NCBI GenBank assembly: GCA_937121005.1
Contig: CAKZKB010000561.1
Span: 1 to 7,091, forward strand
From: an uncultured cyanobacterium
GTDB taxonomy: Bacteria; Cyanobacteriota; Cyanobacteriia; Cyanobacteriales; Geitlerinemataceae
Length of the DNA stretch: 7,091 bases
Direction: 5' to 3'
The position numbers were made by a program, and so were the translations under genes. This document shows, piece after piece, positions 1 through 4,881 of this stretch. Each line of letters opens with the position of its first letter. Positions within the stretch are counted from its first letter, which is position 1. Under the pieces are notes generated by a model. The model saw only the letters and a program-made list of their open reading frames with translations. It was not told the origin of the DNA and did not search any database.

Positions 1-1
1 T

Positions 2-1759
2 ATTGGAGCCACAACTTTAGAAGAGTTTCGCAAGCACATCGAAAAAGACGCAGCCCTCGAACGTCGCTTTCAAAAAGTCGTCGTCGATCAACCCGATGTC
101 GAAAGTACGATATCGATTTTGCGCGGCTTAAAAGAACGCTACGAAGTTCATCACGGCGTACAAATTTCCGACTCGGCGTTAATAGCGGCGGCGACACTAT
201 CGAACCGCTACATCAGCGATCGCTTTTTACCCGACAAAGCCATCGACTTGGTAGACGAAGCGGCGGCCCAATTGAAGATGGAAATCACTTCAAAACCGTC
301 GGATTTAGAAATCGTCGATCGCCGCTTGATGCAGTTAGAAATGGAGAAGCTGTCACTAGAAGCAGAAGAAGGGGACATTCGCCTCGATCGCCTCAACGAA
401 GAGATCGCCATTCTCCAACAAAAACACGACGGACTCAACGATCGCTGGCAAAACGAAAAACAACTGCTCGACACCATCGGCCACCTCAAAGAAAGCGAGG
501 ATCGCCTGCGCTTGCAAATCGAACAAGCCGAGCGCAATTACGACTTAAATACTGCCGCCAAACTCAAGTACGGCGAACTGGAGAAATTGCAGCGCGATCG
601 CGAAGCAAAAGAAGCCCACCTCCTGGATCTTCAGTCCAAAGGAGCCACATTGCTGCGCGAACGAGTCACCGAGTCCGATATTGCCGAAATCGTCGCCAAA
701 TGGACGGGAATTCCCGTCACTCGCCTGCTACAATCGGAGCGCAAAAAACTGTTAAAACTCGAAGACCGACTGCACCAGCGCGTCATCGGGCAACACGAAG
801 CCGTGCAATCTGTATCGGCCGCCATCCGTCGCGCACGTGCGGGCATGAAAGATTTAGGTCGCCCCATTGGGTCGTTTTTATTCATGGGGCCGACGGGAGT
901 TGGGAAAACAGAATTGGCGCGGGCACTAGCGGGGTCTTTGTTTGACGATGAAGACTTTATTATTCGCATCGATATGTCCGAGTATATGGAGAAGCATTCT
1001 GTGTCGCGGTTGGTGGGTGCGCCTCCGGGATACGTGGGATTTGAAGAGGGAGGTCAGCTAACTAAACTCGTGCGCCGCAATCCCTATTCGGTGTTGCTGT
1101 TTGATGAGGTAGAAAAAGCCCATCCCGATGTCTTTAACATTCTACTGCAAGTGCTCGATGATGGGCGCATTACCGACTCCCAAGGGCGCACGGTAGACTT
1201 CCGAAATACGGTAATTGTGATGACGAGTAACATCGGTTCGCAACACATTTTAGACGTGGCGGGAGAGGAGACGCAATACGAAGAAATGCGTAAGCGAGTC
1301 TACGACGCACTGCGATCGCGTTTCCGTCCCGAATTTCTCAATCGCATCGACGATATTGTCCTCTTCCACCCGTTAGGAAAAGGCGAACTGAAGCAAATCG
1401 TCGATATCCAAATTCGCCGCATCGAACAGCTACTTTCCGACCAAAAAATCGCGATCGAACTGACAGAAGCGGCCAAAGTATATTTAGCCGATGTCGGTTA
1501 CGATCCGGTGTACGGGGCGCGTCCTTTGAAGCGAGCCATTCAGCGAGAATTGGAAAATCCGATCGCCACCAAACTGCTCGAATTAGCTTTCGTTGAAGGC
1601 GATACCATTCTCGTCAACAGCGACGGCGAAAGTCTCAGTTTTACGAAAAAAGTCCCCGAACCTCGCGCCCTTCCGGCGGCGAAAGAGGAAAAAGAAACCG
1701 TTGCAGTTGCCAGTTCGACGGTGGAGGATGTTGGGGAACAAGAGACTAAAGAAAGTTAA
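2..1759 (+). CDS. clpB: ATP-dependent disaggregase ClpB, 3' part (N-terminus outside window)
   Basis: ClpB is a hexameric AAA+ disaggregase that threads aggregated proteins through its pore in cooperation with DnaK/DnaJ/GrpE. The frame is open from base 2, so the 585 residues seen are the C-terminal two thirds; by recall of E. coli ClpB the first residue matches about position 311. Visible in order are the end of the first AAA+ domain with paired arginine fingers (ALERRF, R21/R22 in window numbering), a full-length coiled-coil M domain (about 99-224), WTGIPV, the second Walker A GPTGVGKT (296-303), Walker B LLFDE (D368/E369), the pore segment GAPPGYVG, sensor 1 in MTSNIGS, and sensor 2 GARPLKR (R507). 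The long M domain argues against ClpC or ClpA. About 38 Lys/Glu/Val/Ala-rich residues follow the D2 small domain; the E. coli protein has no such tail. Cyanobacteria commonly have two clpB genes and I cannot say which this is. A DUF433 gene follows after 18 bp. Confidence 0.97.
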   Translation: MGATTLEEFRKHIEKDAALERRFQKVVVDQPDVESTISILRGLKERYEVHHGVQISDSALIAAATLSNRYISDRFLPDKAIDLVDEAAAQLKMEITSKPSDLEIVDRRLMQLEMEKLSLEAEEGDIRLDRLNEEIAILQQKHDGLNDRWQNEKQLLDTIGHLKESEDRLRLQIEQAERNYDLNTAAKLKYGELEKLQRDREAKEAHLLDLQSKGATLLRERVTESDIAEIVAKWTGIPVTRLLQSERKKLLKLEDRLHQRVIGQHEAVQSVSAAIRRARAGMKDLGRPIGSFLFMGPTGVGKTELARALAGSLFDDEDFIIRIDMSEYMEKHSVSRLVGAPPGYVGFEEGGQLTKLVRRNPYSVLLFDEVEKAHPDVFNILLQVLDDGRITDSQGRTVDFRNTVIVMTSNIGSQHILDVAGEETQYEEMRKRVYDALRSRFRPEFLNRIDDIVLFHPLGKGELKQIVDIQIRRIEQLLSDQKIAIELTEAAKVYLADVGYDPVYGARPLKRAIQRELENPIATKLLELAFVEGDTILVNSDGESLSFTKKVPEPRALPAAKEEKETVAVASSTVEDVGEQETKES

Positions 1760-1768
1760 CTCGATACT

Positions 1769-1773
1769 GAGGT
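1769..1773 (+). promoter_or_regulatory. Shine-Dalgarno site for the DUF433 gene
   Basis: GAGGT lies 4 bases before the ATG at 1778, just beyond the clpB stop at 1757-1759. It supports that ATG as the true start and allows the downstream gene to be translated from a clpB-derived transcript. The spacing is slightly short but acceptable. Confidence 0.55.
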
Positions 1774-1777
1774 CAAA

Positions 1778-2065
1778 ATGAGTACAGCAACCAACATTGG
1801 CACGTTAATTGTCAGTACGCCCGACATTTGCGGCGGTCGTCCTCGAATTGCCGGAAGGCGAATTTCTGTGGAGCAAATTTCTGTTTTACACAAGCAAGGA
1901 TTGACCCCAGACAACATTAAAAATGAGTACGAGGGGGTGTCCTTAGAACAGATTTATGCGGCGATCGCCTACTACTATGCCAACCAACAGGAAATAGAGA
2001 CTTATCTGGATGAAGACAAAAAGGAGTACGATCGTTTGATGCTCGAATTTAGAAAGGAAGACTAA
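1778..2065 (+). CDS. DUF433 family protein, probable VapB-type antitoxin
   Basis: This 95-residue protein carries the DUF433 signature: CGGRPRIAGRRISVEQI at residues 18-34, then a helix-turn-helix-like stretch to LEQIYAAIAYYYANQQEIE at about 56-74. Family knowledge: DUF433 proteins are small winged-helix-like proteins, typically encoded next to PIN-like proteins, and are considered antitoxins that bind DNA and the toxin. The charged C-terminus (residues 77-95, rich in Asp, Glu, Lys and Arg) is where a toxin-binding tail would be expected; that is inference. Length is typical of the family. The start is the ATG after GAGGT. The stop lies one base before the GTG of the DUF5615 gene, the usual arrangement for an antitoxin-toxin pair. 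Autoregulation is plausible by analogy, but I see no clear operator upstream, where clpB coding sequence sits. Confidence 0.92.
   Translation: MSTATNIGTLIVSTPDICGGRPRIAGRRISVEQISVLHKQGLTPDNIKNEYEGVSLEQIYAAIAYYYANQQEIETYLDEDKKEYDRLMLEFRKED
2054..2058 (+). promoter_or_regulatory. Shine-Dalgarno site that decides the GTG start of the DUF5615 gene
   Basis: AAGGA sits 8 bases before the GTG at 2067, inside the last codons of the DUF433 gene. The spacing is near ideal and supports the GTG start, giving an N-terminus MKLRLYIDED that matches the family, whose first strand carries the acidic residues right at the start. Confidence 0.6.
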
Positions 2066-2066
2066 C

Positions 2067-2435
2067 GTGAAACTACGCTTGTATATCGATGAAGATGCGA
2101 GCCGAAGTGCTTTGGTAAAAGCGTTACGCGATGCTACGATCGATGTAGTGACAACGTTAGAAGCCGAAAATTTAGGTTGCCCAGATTCCGAGCAACTTGT
2201 CTGGGCGACGCAGAACAATCGAGCAATTTATACTTACAATATGCGAGATTTTTGTCGCTTGCATTCCATTTACATGACCCATACAATGGAACATAGTGGT
2301 ATCGTCATTGCCGAACGTCAAAGTTATTCAATTGGAGAACAGTTACGAGGAATACAAAACTTGGTCGCATCTAACTCAGTAGAGCAAATGAAAAATCAAC
2401 TCGTCTTTTTAGGCAATTATATCAGGCTCGAATAA
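2067..2435 (+). CDS. DUF5615 family PIN-like protein, probable toxin
   Basis: This 122-residue protein fits the DUF5615 PIN-like family, the usual partner of DUF433. Features that fit are the N-terminal strand with an acidic cluster, LYIDEDAS (D8, E9, D10), the mid-region CPDSEQLVWATQNN (D40, E42), and the strand-loop IYTYNMRDF (N58, D61), equivalent to the T-x-N-x-x-D-F motif of PIN-like nucleases. Family knowledge: PIN-fold toxins are Mg-dependent ribonucleases using clustered acidic residues. Whether this protein cleaves RNA is inference; DUF5615 members are far less studied than classic VapC. The GTG start may lower expression relative to the upstream antitoxin, and the one-base gap suggests translational coupling. 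The last base of its TAA is the first base of the next gene's ATG. All expected motif residues are present, so it looks intact. Confidence 0.91.
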   Translation: MKLRLYIDEDASRSALVKALRDATIDVVTTLEAENLGCPDSEQLVWATQNNRAIYTYNMRDFCRLHSIYMTHTMEHSGIVIAERQSYSIGEQLRGIQNLVASNSVEQMKNQLVFLGNYIRLE

Positions 2436-3400
2436 TGAAACTTCGATCGCGATCGATCGCGATTTTTGCCATCAGTGGGGTCATCATCTACTTATTCTTA
2501 ACCCGATCGCCCCATCAACCTATGTTTTCCCAAACTACAACCCCGCCACCCCCCCAGTTTAAAACCGTTGCGACTGAGAAGATCGCCATCGCTACTAACG
2601 GCGATCGCGCTGATGTGTATTATCCCAACCCACCTGACTTAAACTCGGGTGACTACTCCTTCCCGATCGCTTTATTTCTACAAGGGTACAACGTGGATAA
2701 ATCGTATTACTCCCAATTCGCGCAACAAGTGGCCCGTTACGGCTTTGTGGTTATCGTTCCCAACCATTTTGCCACCATTCGCGGCGGGGCGCAACTATTC
2801 GCTCGAGTGCAGCAAATTCCCCAGTCTCTCGCTCATTTACAAGCCGTTCGAGAACGCGATGTTACCTCTTTTTCGCAAATTATCGACCCGCACAAATTAG
2901 TATTGCTCGGTCACTCGCACGGGGGGGCTGTTGGTTTAGATGCCATTCGCGGAGCCTGCGAAGTCCCCTTTTGTGTCGGCGAGTATGCCATTCCCGAAGC
3001 CTTAGTTGGAGCCGTGTTTTTCGGAACGTTTTTATTGCAAGATGGCGACTGGGTAGACAATTCTGGCATTCCCCTGGCGTTAATTGCAGGCGATCGCGAC
3101 AGTATCGTTCCGGTACGCGAAACCCGCCAAACTTACGAAGCGATCGCCGATCCGCCGAAAGCCTATATTGAAGTTATGGGAGCCAATCACTACGGAATTA
3201 CCAATACCGACAACCCGCCGGGATCGCCGCCCGAACCTAACTCGCCGGACATTCCGCAAGCGATCGCGATCGAGACGATCGCCCGGTGGACAGCTTTATT
3301 TTTGCGATCGACAGTCTTAGAAGATACAGCCGCGATCGACTATATTACAGGGGCGGGCGATCTCGTCGATCCCCACGCCACAGCAGAAATCGTACTGTAA
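2435..3400 (+). CDS. Membrane-anchored or exported alpha/beta hydrolase (dienelactone hydrolase/chlorophyllase-like)
   Basis: This 321-residue protein has an N-terminal basic stretch and one hydrophobic segment (about residues 8-23), which fits an uncleaved signal anchor or an export signal; no lipobox cysteine is present. A Pro/Thr-rich linker (34-40) follows, then an alpha/beta hydrolase fold. The nucleophile elbow is GHSHGG with S161, the acid is most likely D222 in AGDRDSIVP, and the base is H252 in GANHYGIT; FLQGYN (81-86) probably forms the oxyanion hole. The triad is complete, so the enzyme should be active. Layout and elbow resemble chlorophyllase-like, dienelactone-hydrolase and PETase-type carboxylesterases. 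The substrate is unknown. C174 and C180 could form a disulfide if it is exported. The ATG overlaps the previous stop (TAATG), with only a weak AGG upstream, suggesting reinitiation from the toxin gene. Runs of seven C (2549-2555) and seven G (2921-2927) lie inside the gene. Confidence 0.9.
   Translation: MKLRSRSIAIFAISGVIIYLFLTRSPHQPMFSQTTTPPPPQFKTVATEKIAIATNGDRADVYYPNPPDLNSGDYSFPIALFLQGYNVDKSYYSQFAQQVARYGFVVIVPNHFATIRGGAQLFARVQQIPQSLAHLQAVRERDVTSFSQIIDPHKLVLLGHSHGGAVGLDAIRGACEVPFCVGEYAIPEALVGAVFFGTFLLQDGDWVDNSGIPLALIAGDRDSIVPVRETRQTYEAIADPPKAYIEVMGANHYGITNTDNPPGSPPEPNSPDIPQAIAIETIARWTALFLRSTVLEDTAAIDYITGAGDLVDPHATAEIVL
2446..2463. repeat. 18-bp perfect palindrome of HIP1-like sequence
   Basis: ATCGCGATCGATCGCGAT is a perfect palindrome made of overlapping GATC/CGATCG units. 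It lies in codons 4-10 of the hydrolase gene and holds three GATC sites. It belongs to the HIP1-type sequence family of this genome and is not a separate element. Confidence 0.7.
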
Positions 3401-3407
3401 CCCAATT

Positions 3408-3617
3408 CTAATCGACTACCGTCAAAAACCCCATTTGTAGCCAGTCCCAAAGCCGCTTGACTTGGTGCTGTTCTTCCCGACTGAGGTCATTTTCAGAAAT
3501 CATCGCTTGTTGCAGAGAGCGGCGATCGGCACTGGTAATCCGCCCGCAGGCGAAAATCCGTTCGATCGTCGAGGCGATGGGCGTAGCGCTGGTGGTTGTG
3601 TTCGCGTATCCGTTCAT
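3408..3617 (-). CDS. Small conserved cyanobacterial-type protein of unknown function
   Basis: This is a 69-residue, apparently soluble protein. The core ERIFACGRITSADRRSLQQ (residues 19-37), followed by an acidic DLSREEQHQVKRLWD stretch and ending in GFLTVVD, resembles from memory a family of small cyanobacterial proteins with an 'IF.SGKIT.AD' motif and a terminal 'VVD'. No function is known to me. The predicted form is two or three helices, with a polar Thr/Ala-rich N-terminus (7-17). A good Shine-Dalgarno site (AAGGGA at 3631-3626, 8 bases before the ATG) supports the start. The TAG stop is only 7 bp from the stop of the convergent hydrolase gene, so the two 3' ends may interfere or overlap as antisense RNA. 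It sits downstream of, and on the same strand as, the 3901-4731 hydrolase but is separated from it by 283 bp containing a hairpin repeat and a candidate promoter. Confidence 0.75.
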   Translation of the reverse strand: MNGYANTTTSATPIASTIERIFACGRITSADRRSLQQAMISENDLSREEQHQVKRLWDWLQMGFLTVVD

Positions 3618-3693
3618 GTCTTGTTTCCCTTGCTGATGGATCCCACTTCGATGGCAACGAAGGATAGGTACGTTCCTTGCCCGTAATGGTTCT

Positions 3694-3704
3694 ACTATAT
3701 AACA
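3694..3704 (-). promoter_or_regulatory. Candidate extended -10 promoter for the small conserved gene
   Basis: On the minus strand TGTTATATAGT contains an extended -10 (TG, one base, TATATA at 3701-3696). No convincing -35 is seen. It would start transcription about 70 bases before the ATG at 3617. A short stem (CTTCG/CGAAG at 3646-3650 and 3658-3662) lies in the predicted leader. Confidence 0.35.
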
Positions 3705-3800
3705 CGATCTTCACGTTCGATCCGGTAATTTTACGGAGAACATAATTCGTTACATTCAGAGCAGCGATCGCTCTAACCCACCCCACGCCGACGATCGCGA

Positions 3801-3863
3801 CCCCTCACCCCCCGCGCGGAAAGGCTTCTAGAGACGGGCCGAGATTTCTAGGAGAGGGGGGCG
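3801..3863. repeat. Imperfect inverted repeat (intergenic hairpin)
   Basis: The arms CTTCTAGAGA (3825-3834) and TTTCTAGGAG (3845-3854) pair over 10 positions, two of them G-U, around a 10-base loop. Outside them a run of six C (3808-3813) can pair with six G (3856-3861) across an asymmetric internal loop. The element lies 38 bases downstream of the minus-strand hydrolase stop. It could act as a terminator or RNA-stabilising structure, but no T-run follows on the minus strand. It resembles the C-rich/G-rich intergenic repeats often seen in cyanobacteria; this needs a genome search. Confidence 0.6.
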
Positions 3864-3900
3864 CACCTTCACAATATCTTTACAAACAAAGGTTGCCGAG

Positions 3901-4731
3901 CTAAATTCCCAAGAACGACCGAACGCGATCGCGGTACGCTGCCGCATCTTCGAGCATGGGGAAGTGGGCCGTATATGGAATGCAAACATATTCGACGCGA
4001 TCGCTTAAATTGGCTGCTTTACGTCCCATTTCCGCAGGAATAATGATATCTTTTTCCCCTGCAACTAGCAACGTTGGCACAGTTAAATTGGCGAATTCTG
4101 TGGGCATGGTTGTTGCCGCTTTTTCGCTGACGGCGGTGTAAACTGTTCCCAAAGCTGCTTCGCCATCAGCCATGATATAATCTTCTAAAAAGGCTCGACG
4201 CTCGACACTGGGAATGGGACGATGCAAGAACCGCGCCATAAACAAGCGATCCATTCCCGGTATGGCACTCAACCAAGAGGGACGCAGTTTGACGACCCAA
4301 TTGCTGGCTTTATGGAAGTTAGAAAAAGTGCGCTCGTCGTATTCAAAAATACCGCTACAGCAGAGAATGAGTTTATCGACGCGCTGCGGGTAGCGGTTGG
4401 CAAATAGAACCGCGATCGAGGCTCCAGTAGAATGGGCTTGCAGGGAAACGCGATCGAGGTTAAGTTTATCGAGTAAGGCGGCTAAATCGTCGGCGTAGGT
4501 TTCCAGTTCGTAGTCGGAAGGTTCTTCGGAAATTAAACGCGATCGACCGAAACCCCGCAGATCGTAGATAAAACAATCGTAGCAGTCGGCGAGCGATCGC
4601 GCTGTTTCTTGCCAGTAGCGCCCGGAACCGCCCCAACCGTGCAAAAATACCATTTTAGGGCGATCGTCTGTGGGGGGTTCCGGTATCCACTGGTAGTAGT
4701 GTTCGCTACCTCGAAGGCGCAAGTAGGGCAT
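3901..4731 (-). CDS. Soluble alpha/beta fold hydrolase
   Basis: This 276-residue protein is a full-length member of the classic alpha/beta hydrolase (Abhydrolase_1) family with no signal peptide or membrane segment, so it is probably cytosolic. Seen in order: the oxyanion-hole motif FLHGWGGSG (H31-G32), a YDLRGFGRS strand-loop (57-64), the nucleophile elbow AHSTGA (S101), a cap region rich in aromatic and basic residues (about 130-205), the acid D228 in VAGEKDIIIP, and the base H256 in YTAHFP. The triad is complete. The elbow begins with Ala rather than the usual Gly (A-H-S-T-G), tolerated in several subfamilies. Substrate is unknown; esterases, lipases, C-C hydrolases and haloperoxidase-like enzymes share this layout. 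No Shine-Dalgarno precedes the ATG, but the frame is closed by a stop at 4764-4762 with no other start between, so the start is secure. The CAP-domain gene lies 150 bp upstream on the same strand. Confidence 0.93.
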   Translation of the reverse strand: MPYLRLRGSEHYYQWIPEPPTDDRPKMVFLHGWGGSGRYWQETARSLADCYDCFIYDLRGFGRSRLISEEPSDYELETYADDLAALLDKLNLDRVSLQAHSTGASIAVLFANRYPQRVDKLILCCSGIFEYDERTFSNFHKASNWVVKLRPSWLSAIPGMDRLFMARFLHRPIPSVERRAFLEDYIMADGEAALGTVYTAVSEKAATTMPTEFANLTVPTLLVAGEKDIIIPAEMGRKAANLSDRVEYVCIPYTAHFPMLEDAAAYRDRVRSFLGI

Positions 4732-4760
4732 TGGAGGATGGGGAGTCGGGCTCGATCCCG

Positions 4761-4791
4761 ATTATACCGCGATCGCGATCGATCTGGATAA
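4761..4791 (-). promoter_or_regulatory. Probable promoter of the soluble hydrolase gene, with HIP1 in the spacer
   Basis: A perfect TATAAT lies at 4766-4761 on the minus strand, 29 bases before the ATG at 4731, predicting a short leader of about 20-25 bases. No strong -35 is present; TTATCC at 4791-4786 is the nearest, with a 19-base gap. The HIP1 octamer GCGATCGC (4776-4769) plus an overlapping CGATCG fills the spacer directly upstream of the -10. Confidence 0.5.
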
Positions 4792-4810
4792 TTTCGATAC
4801 GCAATGGCGT

Positions 4811-4880
4811 AGGGGCGAAGCATTCACACCAGACAATAGAGATTCTTGTTAACAGTAGCAGGGTGAATGCCTCGCCCTCA
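4811..4880. repeat. Hairpin-forming inverted repeat, MITE-like
   Basis: The left arm GGGGCGAAGCATTCAC (4812-4827) is the inverted copy of GTGAATGCCTCGCCCT (4863-4878): 15 Watson-Crick pairs, one mismatch (A4819/C4871) and one G-T pair at the outer end. The 35-base interior is AT-richer. The right arm ends one base from the CAP gene stop codon. From memory, arms of the type GTAGGGGCGAAGCATTC recur in many cyanobacterial genomes, so this is probably a small dispersed element, not a gene-specific structure. It may also end or stabilise the CAP transcript, although no T-run follows it. Confidence 0.7.
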
Positions 4881-4881
4881 T

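Noticed and set aside
208..969. Open frames on the minus strand at 208-537 and 631-969 and on the plus strand at 700-945, all inside clpB
   Set aside because: Their translations are Ser/Arg-rich low-complexity products of the well-conserved clpB frame and show no family resemblance.
3493..3786. 97-residue minus-strand frame overlapping the small conserved gene
   Set aside because: It lacks recognisable motifs and is rich in Arg/Asp/Thr typical of a shadow frame; the 3408-3617 frame has the conserved motif and the ribosome-binding site.
3401..3900. Search for tRNA or other structured RNA gene in the gap around the small gene
   Set aside because: No cloverleaf, T-loop or CCA-type end was seen; only simple hairpins are present.
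4533..4823. 96-residue minus-strand frame over the start of the soluble hydrolase
   Set aside because: It is out of frame with the clear alpha/beta hydrolase and has no recognisable domain.
4801..4881. Rho-independent terminator for the CAP gene
   Set aside because: The stem is strong but neither strand shows a T-run after it and the 35-base loop is large, so it is listed as a repeat instead.
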